Positions 48,261 through 60,734 of a DNA stretch of 64,000 bases are shown here, in pieces; within the stretch, counting starts at the first letter, position 1, and each line of letters starts with the position of its first letter. A model generated the notes under the pieces. It was not told the origin of the DNA and did not search any database. It worked only from the letters and a program-made list of their open reading frames with translations. The DNA is from Talpa occidentalis (Eukaryota; Chordata; Mammalia; Eulipotyphla; Talpidae), in assembly GCF_014898055.3 (NCBI RefSeq), contig NW_023604295.1, positions 72,318,301 to 72,382,300 of the forward strand, in the 5' to 3' direction. Both the position numbers and the translations under genes were made by a program.

Positions 48261-49668
48261 GATCATTAGATTTAAATGATATCATAAAGTTACTTTTCAT
48301 CACATCTAAGCTATTGCTGATCCTGTTTGGTCAGTAATGTGCTCTCAATTTTATAGAAATGTGATGTTTAATATTATTTGAATTTTGTTCTATATATTAG
48401 TTCTTTGTTCATTTTGAGAGATCCTTGCTTAGTCAACTCTCTCAATTCCGGTGTGAATTAGAACTACTTTCAGACAATAGGGATAATCAGTGGAGAGATA
48501 TCAAAAAGGAAATCAAAAAACAAAAAAAGGGCACTGACTTTTACACTTACTCAAGGAAGAAAGACTTGGAATCTAGAAGATACTTGTCCTGACAACAGGG
48601 TTCTATTCTGTGGTGAATTGACCACCTATATGTGATATATTTCAACATTCTATGATTCTATGTTTACAAATCAACATTGTGAAGAAAAATACTGGCATTA
48701 AAGTTTATTGACCTTAGCAACTAAAAAGAATGTCAACCACAGATGATCTAGTATTGAGACAAATATATATCTTCCTTTAATATCCATACTGATATTGCTT
48801 GAGATTTCTTGACTGAGTCAAAATACAAATAACACTCTGGAACTTGATAATATTAAATTTGGGAATCTACAGGTATATTCTAAATAGTATGTACAGCCAC
48901 ACCAAGATATTGATTTCTGTATAGACCTTGGTGGTAATAACTGGCCATTTAAGAAAATACCTTTATCATTGTCAAGATGTCATAATTTAGTATTTAATAA
49001 CTAGCATATTTGAAATAGTACAGTCATTGAAATAATACAGAGGGTGGCCTAAAATAAATGGGAATGATAAAGGAGTTTCTACCTTTGTTATTGGCTGAAA
49101 TTTGAACTTGTATTATAAAAGATTTGAAATATATTAGGAGATATTCATATATTTTAAAAGAAAAAGTGATATTGGGTTATTTTTTATGTATTTGAAAAGG
49201 ACCGATCATTTTGTGTTAAATTCACTGAAGTGGAAAATTAGCATGAGGTTATAAAAAGAAATAAAAACTCATTGTGAACCGAAATGAAAAGAAAACTAAT
49301 TAATTGGTGCACTTTCAACTGCTCCAACGAAAGACAATGCACTGAAAAAAATTAACACTGTGGAAAATAATCTGAACAGCAAAGGTCAAAAGTACAGTTT
49401 TTATTGCGAGCAAGGCTTTTAGATCATGTGATTTGAAACAATGCTGTGATCTCCAAGATATGCAAATCTGGAAAGAGAATTTGATTTCCTTTCTTTAAAG
49501 AATCTTTACAAATTTTGAAATAAACATGTTCGAAGAGTACTTCTAAATTAAATAAAAGATCAATAGATAATCCTGCACTGTCACTTCAATCACTGACAGT
49601 GCTGCTTGATAAGCCACCACTGTTATCCCCTTTGTTCTTGAATTGTCAATAAAGTTACCGTTGGTCAC
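48261..49668. other. AT-rich non-coding DNA, nothing recognised
   Basis: Unique-looking DNA with no open frame longer than about 60 codons. Confidence 0.45.
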
Positions 49669-50110
49669 TGTGATGGATAATTTTATGTGTCAACTTCTCT
49701 GAACCGCAGTGTCCAGATATTGTGTGAAACATTATTCTGTTGTTTCTGTCAGGGTGTTTGAATGGAATGTACATTTAATTGGTGAACTTTGAGTAAATCA
49801 GGTTGGCCTCCATAGTGTGTAAGGACCTCATTCAATCAACTGAAGGCCTGAATAGAAAAAAGGGCCAACTTCCTCTCAGCAGAAAAATGTGTTCCTCATC
49901 CCATCAGATTGCCACCGGACTCAGTTGCAACTATCTCCTTGACTCTAACGTGCCAGTCTCCCCATCTGATTTTGACTTGCCAAGCCTCCACAATTGTGTG
50001 AGTCAGTACTTTAAGAGAGCTCTCTCTCTCTCTGTTGTCTCTCACTTAATGTGTGTATGTATGTATACACATATATAATATTATATAATCTATATATATA
50101 TCTCATATGA
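49669..50110 (+). mobile_element. MLT2-like ERVL LTR
   Basis: It starts tgtgatggataattttatgt and continues gtcaacttctctgaacc, gtgtccagatattgtgtga, aacattattctg, tctgtcagggtgtttg, tcattcaatcaactgaagg, cctgaatagaaaaaaggg, and finally gcctccacaattgtgtgagt with a tatata-rich end. This is the landmark order of MLT2-type LTRs. The 91-codon frame at 49803-50078 lies wholly inside. Confidence 0.72.
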
Positions 50111-50312
50111 CTATATGTTATCAGCAATAATATTTTCCATTCTTAACTAATCTAAAACAATTAAGAAATTTAATTTAGAGAACATTCAAAAATCTAAAAT
50201 TCCCATTTCCTGACTATCTTGTTGGAGGTCCAGTAATCTAGAACATATTCTGATTATTTCTGATGAATGCTTTTAAAATTTCAAGAAGCAATTTTAAGAA
50301 ACATTTATTTCT

Positions 50313-50435
50313 GGGGCCTCCCTGGTGGCTCAGAGCATTTGGCACAAAACTGTGAGGCTGTCCGCAGCCTCTGCAGCATGGGTTCGATTCCCCTGGCCAG
50401 CCACAAGGTGCAACGGACCTCTCCTGCCTTGCCAG
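50313..50435 (+). mobile_element. SINE, 3'-truncated
   Basis: The head ggggcctccctggtggctca, the leading half and box B ggttcgattcccc are present. The sequence leaves the family after gacctctcctgccttgcca, and the ctcccctcagcagtgt block and tail are absent. Since SINEs integrate from their 3' end, the loss must be a later deletion or a replacement. Confidence 0.85.
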
Positions 50436-50574
50436 ATAACATATTCCCTTTCTGTCTTAGTAACTCAGGCAGGGAAGGCAAGGAAATACAAAGGCAAAGA
50501 GAACCACCAAGTCTCTGGATCAGCTCGTCAATTGGTAGATCACTGACAGAAAGAAAAACCTTGTACCTGATAGT

Positions 50575-50690
50575 TAGTTTTCTATTGCTGCTATAAATTT
50601 CCACAAGTGTAGTGCTTCAAAGCAACTTCAATTTATTATCTTATAGTTCTGTAGGTTAGATGTGTTACATGGATCCCACAGGGTTAATAT
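50575..50690 (-). mobile_element. MLT1-like LTR end
   Basis: ttctattgctgctataaatt, tccacaagtgtagtgcttca and aatttattatcttatagttc followed by tgtaggttaga match the reverse-strand 3' end of MaLR LTRs. Only about 115 bases remain. Confidence 0.6.
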
Positions 50691-52911
50691 CATTGACTGA
50701 ATCTATGGACACATAACAAAACATTAAAAGTGGGATCTATGGTTATGATATTAAGGCGTAAGTAAAAAATGCCCCTCATTTTTGTTAAGCTATGCTTTCT
50801 AGCTTTACATGAATTTAGGATTATTGATTCAGAAATCAAAATAGAAAGGCAAAACTTTGAAAAGAAACAACATGTATTTAATATAGCACTAATTAACAAA
50901 AACATAGTTAAATAAAGGAAACTATAACCTTGAATTGGTTCCCAGTGATCAGTAGACACTGCATGAAATTCCTAACTAGAGAAAATTAACCTTTTTTTGG
51001 GAGACATAAAACAATGAGAATACCACCTTCTCTATTACTATTTATTAAAATCCCCCTTACTATGATGAATTTGTCTTTAAGTATATTGACAGATGACAAA
51101 GAAATATGCAGAACCCTGTTCAAATCCCATGTGAGGAATAATGGGCTTTTCAGCGTAATATATAGGAGGATGGATTATTTTAAAAGCTTTATATTACTTA
51201 GTACAAATAGCCTTACACATAAAGTCATTTATTTGTTTTTCTTCCTAATAGCAGTTCCATAAGGGAATTGTATCCTGGCAGTTAATGACTTCTTACTTCT
51301 TTATCTCTTAAAGCCTAGTAGTCAAAGTATTTGCCAGTGTTGTTCTTAACTCTCTTTGTCTGGAAATGCTCATTTCTCCTTGACCTCCCCATTGTATTCA
51401 ACTTTGTTAGCCACAAAGGAGACATAAAGAGCTCCATCGAGATGATTTGCCACTGTATTGTGAGAGATCCCTTTGTAACAGTAAACCCCTCCTCCAGATA
51501 ACTTAAACCACAGCAGACTTTAAGCTAGGTGTCTGAAAATGTTATTGATTTTTGTTTCTGATTTTTTTCTCTCATTCAGATCAAAATGGGCACAGTAGAT
51601 GGATTTCAATAGTTGTGCTCTTACACATTTTCTTGCAACTGCCAGATCATTTTACATGTAGTCAAAGTTTGGTTTTCCATTATAATGTAAGTTTATTTTC
51701 TTCATTTAGCATAAACAAATTTAACACTATTTGAAAAGCTAATATTCTTTAAAAAAATTAAAACTGGTATACCTCTATATATCTTTCAGTGCAATCATAG
51801 TTCACTTTTTTATATTTTTATATTTTATAATGTTTATCTTTACCGTAGCTCAAACTTTTCTATGTTTCTGTATTTCATGCAGTCCATTTTAACAAGAATT
51901 CTGAAAATTACAAATCATAAAACTTATAAACAAAAAAAAAGAAAATTGTATTTCTTTTTTATAATGAGGAGTTGTATTTCATTTAGCATTCATGAGCTGT
52001 AATTCACATGAAATTCCCCCATTTAAATTGTATAATTACACTGCCACAGCTTGTTCATAGGGCAAGGGTGACATGGTGAGAGAAGCAAGTCACAAAGACC
52101 AAGAACTATTACCACCATCCAGTGACCCATGCATAAAGAACAGGTTGCCACTCTGAGAAAAGTAGACTACTGTTCCTCACCCCTGCTTCCCAGTTGTGAC
52201 ACACAAGATGTCTCCTAGTAAGAAAAGCAAATATATTGCTTTCTTTAGACAGACTGGTTTTATTTCTAATGGAGATTTTGCAGAATTATGAGGAAATTTG
52301 CAGTAATTATGAGGAAACTGGCAACTCCATAACTGCAACAAGAAAAATCACTGACCAGTTAGAAGGGAGAACCAGGGAAACAGGCCACTGAGAAGGGTCC
52401 TCATGGGATCAAATCAAGCTTCAGCATATTGGGGCCCAGAATATTTATCTTGCTTCACATTATTTTATTTTATTTTATTTTTTCTAAATGAAGTGGAAGG
52501 AAACAAAGAAAAATGAGAAGAGACCAAGAGATTCTCATAGTTAGTAATAAATTATGCCCAAAGTAAATGTTTGATTGCTATTTCTCTGCATTAAAAATTA
52601 TTTTGAGTGACCAGAGAGATTGATTAGTTATGTTTTTTTCATTGTATTTTAAAGATCAACGTTCTACAATATGCATCTTTCAAAATTATTTAAAATAAGT
52701 TAAAATGCCTAATTTAAAATAAGTTTTTAGTATTTTACCTGGATTTATAGGCTTATTTTCAATCCATATATTTTCTGCATTTCCATAAATTTGATGTTGA
52801 ATGACTTTTAAAGATTAGAACATACACAAGAAAATATCTTGGGGCCAATAACTTTTGGTTATTATTGAGGATTATATTTTGTAGGTGAACACATACACAA
52901 TTATCACATCA
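50691..52911. other. non-coding DNA; short tandem repeat near 52280
   Basis: No gene or firm repeat family. At 52278-52319 a 20-21-base unit (ttgcag.aattatgaggaaa) is present twice. The surrounding 52040-52440 interval is GC-richer and may be a decayed LTR, but it was not identified. Confidence 0.4.
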
Positions 52912-52927
52912 AGATGGATATTTATGG

Positions 52928-53223
52928 GGCCTCCCCGGTGGCACAGCAGTTGAGTGCTGTGCTGCAAAGCTGTCTGCAGCCTCTGCAGTGCCAGTTCAAT
53001 TCCCCACCGGTCAGGGAGAAAACCATATAGTGCAGCAGACCTCTCCCATGTCGCCTGCTGCTCCCCTCAGCAGTGTCTTCTGTCCGTCTGCCTGTTCTGC
53101 TCCCTGCTCTGTCTCTGGTGAATTCTCTCATCCTCCTGTGCTTCTGACCTGTACCCCAGTTCTTGTAGAAATCTTAAAAAAAAAAGAGAGGGAGAGAGAA
53201 AAGACATTAAAAAAAAGATGGAT
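52928..53223 (+). mobile_element. tRNA-derived SINE with 16-base TSD
   Basis: The TSD agatggatatttatgg lies at 52912-52927 and 53224-53239. The tail is unusual: after atctta and an A run it carries a gagaggg/gagaga stretch before a second A run. Confidence 0.94.
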
Positions 53224-53239
53224 AGATGGATATTTATGG

Positions 53240-53779
53240 TAGGAATAGTAAATTTAAAAAAAATTGCTTATATTGGAATGGAAGGCATTTTTTCCATAAC
53301 AATATTAAATTAATTCATTAAATATTAGATAAAACATTTTTAAATATACATTAGTTATGCAGAGTATTCTGTAATTTCTATAAGTACTAAAAATGCTACC
53401 TAATACTTTTATATTACTAATAAATATCTAAAAGAATAATTACTTGAAGAAATGTTTGCTTAAATGCAAAACAATTCTATTGAGATAAAGAACTGTCAAC
53501 AATTACAAAACACTTTCTAAATGGAGTTTATTCTGGTATAATTCAATCACCACAGATCAGTGTTATTTATGTGGCTCTAGTAGTCTAAGTTGATAGACGA
53601 TTTAAAAGGCATTAACTCTATGTTTCTTGTCCAGTATGTTATTTTCATTCAAAAAGGTAAGAATGAATTTCCACTTTTTCTGATAGGATTCAATTTTCTC
53701 AAGCAGCATTAAGTAATTGTACTACAACAACATAATACATTATTTTTCAATTAATTTTCATATTCCTGAAGAGTTTTCC
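53240..53779. other. AT-rich non-coding DNA, nothing recognised
   Basis: No coding or repeat signal recognised. Confidence 0.5.
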
Positions 53780-53797
53780 CCAATGATACATAATCTT

Positions 53798-54071
53798 TTT
53801 TTTTAAAGATTTTTTAAAATGTATTTATTTATACAAGAAGTGGGGTAAAGGTCAGAGGCATGAGAGGGTGAGAAAATTCACCAGAGACAGAGCAGGAAGC
53901 GGAACAGGCAGATGGACCAAAGACACTGCTGAGGGAAGCAGCAGGCAAGGCAGGAGAGGTCTGCCACGTCATGTGGGTTTCTCCCTGGCTGGCTGGGAAT
54001 CAAACCCACACTGCAGAGTCTGCGGACATCTTCACAGCACAATGCTCAACATGCTGCACCACTGGGGAGGC
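53798..54071 (-). mobile_element. tRNA-derived SINE with 18-base TSD
   Basis: ccaatgatacataatctt (53780-53797) recurs at 54072-54089 with one change. The body is diverged and box B is decayed (ggtttgattccc on the minus strand). Confidence 0.94.
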
Positions 54072-54089
54072 CCAATGATGCATAATCTT

Positions 54090-56254
54090 GTGATAAAAAT
54101 TATCTTTGTGCTGTCTCCCTTAGCCTTTCTCCTCAGAGGGGTGGGGTAAATTGAGAAGTGGACCCAGACTGTCTTCTATGTCAGTTCTTTCCTTGTGTGC
54201 TATTCTCTATTGCTTCAGCCCCAAACCACCATCCTCCGCACCATATTTTTGCTTTCTATTCCAAGACTGAAACATCATGGTGTCTTCAAGACATCAAAAA
54301 GTATGTGAATGATGTGCATCATAAGAAAGAATCACTGATGCCATAGAGGTAAATATATCATGTACTAACTTGTAAGAGTAAAAATTATCTGTGGTCTAGA
54401 TTAAGATTTGTCAGAAAGTAAAATATATTTTAAGTCAAAATATATCAGTATTCATTTCTTTGCTGAAATAGTCTTATAATTTTAAGAATGAGATTCTGTT
54501 AAATTAAAATTGACAATGTAAAAATTTTAAAATTGCTGTAATTTATTTTGCCCTTATGGCCTAGAGAATTTAGAGACATGTATATCTAAATACATTAGCT
54601 GTAATATGACAAATAACGATACAAAGGTCTGAATTAAAGAATTTTCAAGGATAGATACAAATCTGAAACTATTGCCTTCACATATAACTATTTCTCTTTA
54701 TGCACCTGGGGGCAAAGAGAAGAGAAAGAGTCAATGGACAAAATTACCTATTGATCTCTCAACAAAGTGCACCCTTTTTTATTATAATAAGTTTGCTTTA
54801 TCCCTTCTGGATGTCAGTGTATTGGAAAAACATTTAAAGACTGTAACAGCTAACTGGAGGCTTAAGTGTGAACTTGATTTCCTATGTTTAAGTCAGGAAT
54901 ATAACTTTAAGTGGCTTAATTGTCTTTAAAAATGTTGGATACTATTATAATCTACATTTTAAATTGAAGCTTTTGTCATTACTTACTTACTGTGTTTACA
55001 AAAGATTCCTTACAGTCAAGTTTTTGTTTCCATTTATTGCCAAGATTGATGTATTGGCTCATTCATGCTATTATTTATCTTCAGCTCTTGCTTGTTTTTT
55101 TCACGTATTCTGTCACATGTCAGTTCAGTGTTTCTAACCATCATGTACACATCACAGCAATGAAGTCAGTCCTTCGAAAACAACCAGACCAAAATCCAGA
55201 AACTCAGAACAATGTAATTGTTGGTGTACTGTGTATGTACACTTGGGCAATTTTTTTTGGAGTCTAGTAAAGTTGGAAAGGATGTACGATGAATATTAAT
55301 TACTTGCTTATAGCATAAATGTGGATCCTGAATCTCTGTACATTAAAATTATGCACTGTCCACCTATCAATCAAAAATGACTCATGGTATCAAACAAAAT
55401 ACCATGAAAAATAAATGACTTCGTTTTCATGATCTACAAACTGAGTAGCCTAAATAAACACAAAATTATCCAAAGCAGTTCAGTAAAACAGGACACAAAA
55501 TAAAGATAAGTGAGTGAAATTGCACATGAAATATAACATTTTTTTTTCTAGTCCTTTGCAACTGGGGATTTCACTGATAGGGTAGGTGAAATATGATGTA
55601 GTTTAAAGTTTTCTGAGTCTTGAGTGATGTATAATTGTAGATGGTTTAATAATAATTGAAGGAAAACGGGTATTTGGAAAAAAAAAAACAGCTTACATGA
55701 ATCCTACAGTTAAACTAGACATTGGAAAACTGAAATATACAATCAAGAAAAGACAGTCTGCTGACAATGTGGTGGTTGTCTTAGTGCTGCAAAAACTCTT
55801 CTCTATATATGTATTGTAGTTCCAGCTACCAATAGGAAGTTATTGCCTAGAATCCCCTTCCAACTTTAACCTACCATTTGTCTCTAAATGATTATAGAGA
55901 CATTTGAATCTCTGCAAAATTTTGACCCCAATATTTCTGGTGAAATCTGATGTGTTCTCATAGTGGGTCATCAAAGTGTCTGTTCTTACTACTTAATCCG
56001 TCCAAAATGGCATTTCTGCTCTCCGTAAGTGACACAACTGCAGGCTGCTGAATCCCTGATATGGTGGAGATTCATGTCTTTCCTCTGAGTAAAGCCTATA
56101 TCCAATGAAGCTGCCATTGTTCTGTTGCCTCTTCACGTTCTCCAGTCTATGGGATATTGCACATGAGTGGTGGGAAGGCGTGTCAATAACGGCTTCTTTA
56201 TTTTAGTTAGAGGGTCTGGTGTTCTTTCATATGTGCTTGATATTTACATATTTT
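54090..56254. other. non-coding DNA, nothing recognised
   Basis: The frames at 54672-54929 (85 codons) and 54992-55267 (91 codons) have no recognised domain and no clear exon boundaries. Confidence 0.45.
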
Positions 56255-56267
56255 TACTTTTGCTTTT

Positions 56268-56530
56268 TTTTTAAAGATTTATTTATTTGTTTATACAAGC
56301 ATTGGGTACAGTAAAAATCAAAGGAGGGTAAGAGAACTCACCAGAGCCAGAGCAGGGAAAGAACAGGCAGACTGACGAAATACACTGCTGAGGGGAGAAG
56401 CGGGCATGGCAGGAGAGGTCTGCATGCCATGTGGGACCCTCTCCGGCAGCCGGGGATTGAACCGGTGCTGCAGAGGCTGCGGGCAGCTTCGTAGCCCAGC
56501 ACTCAACCGCTGCGCCACCAGGGGAGGCCC
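56268..56530 (-). mobile_element. tRNA-derived SINE, younger subfamily
   Basis: The TSD tacttttgctttt (56255-56267) is matched by tactgttgctttt (56531-56543). On the minus strand the head reads gggcctcccctggtggcgca, with intact box B ggttcaatcccc. Confidence 0.93.
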
Positions 56531-56789
56531 TACTGTTGCTTTTAATAATATATTTTTTTACACAAATTTGCTACTGCAGTTAGAGAATACCCTGATAGTG
56601 TTTGATAGATACACATTGGGATAATAATGAAATAAATTTAATGCTTGCTAGAAAGAAAAATATGTCATAATTTACAGATTATTTAAGTTTTCCACAAGTT
56701 AAGGTCAGATACTCAATAATAAAAGAAACTCTTTCCTTGCGTCCTTGTTCATTAAACCTTTGGAGGCCCAAAGTTAAAGAGCGTATGCT

Positions 56790-56970
56790 TTGGCAACAGT
56801 TATCATGAGCCATGTGCTTTATATTTATGATCTAATTTTCCATTCAAAATTTAATTGAATGAAAAACCTAATATTGTTCCAGGAGGGGATATAACTTGTT
56901 CAAGGTCACATATCTAATAAGTGAAGAAGCCAAAATTTAAACATAGATCTGCCAGATTTCAGAATGATAG
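56790..56970 (-). mobile_element. MIR relic
   Basis: In reverse orientation: ataacttgttcaaggtcaca, catatctaataagtgaagaa, gccaaaatttaaacatagat, ctgccagatttcagaa. This corresponds to the aacttgcccaaggtcacacagc, agtaagtggcagagcc and aggtctgtctgactcc part of MIR. Confidence 0.7.
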
Positions 56971-57954
56971 GATTCTTTCCTTCAGAAATTATATCTCATT
57001 GCTTAACTTCTGCAACATCAACATTTAATTTAATTACAGTAGACTTCAGTTTCAAAAAAATAGATGATATTTTTCATAACAGGAAGAAATTAAAGTGGTG
57101 TTTCTATGGGAAATAATGGTACATGTACCACAAAGGAAATATTTATTAAAATATGTATGATAAGAGAGATTAGCAGCTACTATTCTCTTTAGTGAAAAAA
57201 CATATTAAGCAATGTCCCTCCAATATTGTCAATATTTTTTTCAAATTCTGCTTATATAATCATGCAATATGAAACATATTATTTGGTTTGGGAAAAACAA
57301 TTAAAATTCATTAAAACATTTTTATCTTTACTTAGACCTTAATCCATTTGAAAAAATATCTTTAATATAATTGTGTCATTAAATCACAAAAATGGAAATT
57401 GCGTTAACAGCAGGATGTTATCTTTTATTGAGGGCAAACAGCAGGGTTGCTGCTAATGAGAACATCATCAACTTATCAGCAAAAGGTCAGCCTAAAGAGC
57501 TCTTTACCCAACTTCTCCCTAAGTAGTTTTTTTTTTTCTTCCCCTTTGATGGCATATCACACTGACAGGTTAGACTCATACATAGTAATATCATTATGCA
57601 TCACGCTCTATTATAACAAGAAGTATATAATTGCAAGATACACATTAAAGTTGGTGCATATTCAGAAAATAATTTATTTTCCTAAAAAAGGCGTCAGCCT
57701 TATTTTGATGACCTTTGGTGGTTTGTTGTTGTTTTTTTTTTTTCCCAACATATTGATATATACTATTTGAGTTCTCCTTTCAAGAACTTAGGCAGTACAA
57801 AGGCATTTTTAAACAATAAGTGAAAGTATCGTATTGGCAAAGATAGGCCACTGTACAGATTGATCTGACTTTTATTAATTCATTAACTGTCTGTTCCATA
57901 AACTAAAATGATAATGTGGTAATCAAAATTACAATATCGTTTCTGGTGAACTTA
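56971..57954. other. AT-rich non-coding DNA, nothing recognised
   Basis: The 107-codon frame at 57447-57770 is rich in Phe, Ser and Tyr, as expected from AT- and T-run-rich DNA. It has no known motif. Confidence 0.45.
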
Positions 57955-58075
57955 TTTTCTGCCATGAACTGGTCCAAGTGTTTTATAAGCACCTTTCATT
58001 TTATCTTCTCAACAAGATTATAACAATTATAATGATTAATTTTTGTTTGCTTTCCTGCAGATTTTTGAAAACTGT
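57955..58075 (-). mobile_element. MIR relic
   Basis: aagtgttttataagcacctt followed by cattttatcttctcaacaag matches the tgctttacatgcattatctcatttaatcctcacaac landmark region of reverse-strand MIR. Confidence 0.55.
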
Positions 58076-58460
58076 CTTAAAGCACATAAGAGTTCACTGA
58101 ATATTTCATTAGAACTGCTTTACTAATTTTTTTTTTTTTTTTTAGTTTGACTCAAACAGTGTTTGAAATATAAAGCCATGGGAAGTTGTTGATTACATCA
58201 CTGAAACTTTGTGTTTATATCAGCAAATATAGCAAATAATTATTCAAATTAATAATAGCAATTATATAGTAACACAATTATAATAAAATTAGCCATTGAT
58301 TCTCCAAGAGCAGAGTTGGGGAATAAAGGAAGAATTTTTCAGCCATCTAATTATTTCAAACTAGCTCTCTCTATTGCTTTTGCTTTTAAATGAACAAACC
58401 TTAACCTTGGTTAAAGGGTAAGTTCATTCAAACCTCCTTCAAATATTAGTTTTCTAATGT

Positions 58461-59215
58461 TGTAATGCTTAATTTTGTATGTAAACTTCATTAAGTCCCA
58501 GTGCCTAGATATTTGGTCAACATTAGTCTTAACATAGCTCAGAAGTAATTTTTAGGTGATTTTAACATTTATATCAGTAGATTTTCAATGAAGCAGATTA
58601 TGCTTCATAAAATGGTGGGGCTGGGCAAAACAGTTGAAGACCTTAATGGTAAAAAGATCAATGTCTATCAAAGAAAAGGGAATTCTTACAGCAAGTTACC
58701 TACAGATTTGAGCTACAGAATCACCTCTTCTCTGGGTCTTTAGTCAGCTAATCAACCTTGCAAATTTTGAACATATTCATCTACAAAATCACACATGCTG
58801 TACAAGTCAATTTATTATTTATTATTATTATTTTTTTATGCATACAAGAGCTGGAGTGTAGGCCAGAGGTGCAGGAGTGTGGGCAGTGAGAAGATTCACC
58901 AGAGACAGAATGGGGAGCAGAACAGATGGATTTTCTGAAATACACTGCAAGGGGAACAGAGGGTAAGACAGGAGAGGTCTGCTGTGCCATGTTGGTTAGC
59001 TCCCTGGCTAGGGATCAAACACATGCCACAGCGGCTGGAGATAGCTTGATAGTGCTGAGACTCTAACCCTGAACCACCACTGAGGCGCTGTATATAAGTC
59101 AATTTCTTAAAATAAATCTCTCCGTCTCTATCATATTTATGTCTATCATCTATGTATCTATCATTTATCTATCTTTCTGCCCATTCTCTATCTACACACA
59201 AACACCCACATAGAC
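58461..59215 (+). mobile_element. MLT2-like ERVL LTR split by a SINE
   Basis: It starts tgtaatgcttaattttgtat and continues cccagtgcctagatatttgg, tcaacattagtc and gattttaacatttatatcag. After the SINE it reads gtcaatttcttaaaataaat, ctctccgtctctatc and a (tatc)n tail. This is the same order as the copy at 49669, so the two are the same family but independently diverged. Both lack internal genes. Confidence 0.65.
58814..59086 (-). mobile_element. SINE nested in an MLT2-like LTR
   Basis: gctgtacaagtcaattt (58797-58813) and gctgtatataagtcaattt (59087-59105) are the duplicated target, which lies at the gccaattcc position of the LTR. The tail is a run of ttatt units on the plus strand. Confidence 0.92.
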
Positions 59216-59922
59216 AAAAACTCTCCTGTTGATTCAGTTTTCCTAATGCTGAATAATACATATGTTTAACAAAAACCTATAATGGCTAAAGAGTGTTACT
59301 ATTGTGACTGAAAACACTTCTGGTGAAATGGTTACAGTGTTATCAAAATTTTATGTCTTAGAACAATTTGAATGTAGATGCATATAGGAAGCCAGAAAGA
59401 TATTCTAAGCAATGGGTCATTATGCTTGGGTATGTGGTAGCTGGAACCAAGTGCATGTTTTTTTGCAAAAATGGACCTAGATGAACAATAACTGTATTTG
59501 TATATTCAAGTCAACATAAACAAATAAACATGAACAGATTGAACCGCTTCTCTTCTTAACATACAGGATGGAATAGGATCAGCTATTCCTGTTCCAAAAT
59601 AACTGCTCAAAAAATAATTAAAAAGAAGAACGAGTAATATTAGGAAAAGATATAACACCGTTTTCAGATCACACATTATTCACATGTGCTTTGTAGAAAC
59701 TGTTTTGATCTTTACCTAGGATTTCAGGCAATTTTTCAATGAAATATAACTCTTTATAATCTTTGTGTAAACATCATTATCTTTTTTTACTTATGGAAAG
59801 ACCTTTCCCCCTTCACAATGCATAAAAGGAATGCAAACATTTAAACTTCCTACCTAAGGCAATAATTGCAACCTACAAAGTGTCAACTTATTTTTGAGCT
59901 GTTATTGCTTGTGAAAATTACA
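59216..59922. other. AT-rich non-coding DNA, nothing recognised
   Basis: No coding or repeat signal recognised. Confidence 0.45.
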
Positions 59923-60020
59923 GTTATTTAATAATGTGGAGGAAGCCTCTAGAGGTAAGTCTTTATAATCCTGCTCAATTGTCTCCTAAAAAAGACTTAG
60001 TGTATTAACACTGATTTTGC
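59923..60020 (+). repeat. 98-base duplicated segment, copy 1
   Basis: It aligns without gaps to 62691-62788 with 9 mismatches by hand count (about 91% identity). It includes the motif aatgtggaggaagcctctag. It resembles no family I know. Confidence 0.85.
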
Positions 60021-60459
60021 CATTTCTCCTAATATCTTTCTTATATAAAGGAAAAATTTCACATGATTTATATTAATCCTCAAATTACATTTTACTAACA
60101 AGAAAAAAAATGTGTATATATAACTAATACTAGATACTTATTTTAATTGGAAATTATAATACCTTTTGTATCTATATATATTTTAGTAATTTTTGACTCA
60201 TGTTATATGAATGGAAACTAATTGCTAATCAGACATGAACGCTGAGTGACCAAAATAAAACTCAGTTTTACAAATATATATTATAAATACCTACTATCTT
60301 CCAGCCACTGATTGAGACCAGCTATTAATAGAACAAAGTCTCTCCTTTCCTGCAAAGTACAGTCTAGTGAAAATTTTCTGCAGTTAGCATGTAATTATTT
60401 CATGATTTATTACTTTTCCAATTAGTTAATCATTAATTAAACAATAAGTTATTTGATGT
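60021..60459. other. AT-rich non-coding DNA, nothing recognised
   Basis: No coding or repeat signal recognised. Confidence 0.45.
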
Positions 60460-60471
60460 ATATTCTATTCT

Positions 60472-60722
60472 ATTTTTTTAAGATTTTATTTATTTATGAG
60501 CTGGGATACAGGCCAGAGGTGCAGTGGGGAAGAGGATTCACCAGAGACAGAGTGAGGAACGGAACAGGCAGACTGACTGATATATACTGCTGAGGGGAGT
60601 CTGAGGTCTGCTGCGCCATGTGGGTGGCTCCCTGGCCAGCCTGGAATTGCACTTGTGCTGCAGAGGCTGCAGATATCTTCATAGTGCTGTATTTAACCCC
60701 TTGCACCACCAGGGAGGCCCAG
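60472..60722 (-). mobile_element. tRNA-derived SINE, slightly shortened
   Basis: The TSD atattctattct (60460-60471) is matched by atattctgttct (60723-60734). It lacks part of the body present in other copies (the gagcagcgggcaagac stretch), which makes it about 20 bases shorter. Confidence 0.92.
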
Positions 60723-60734
60723 ATATTCTGTTCT

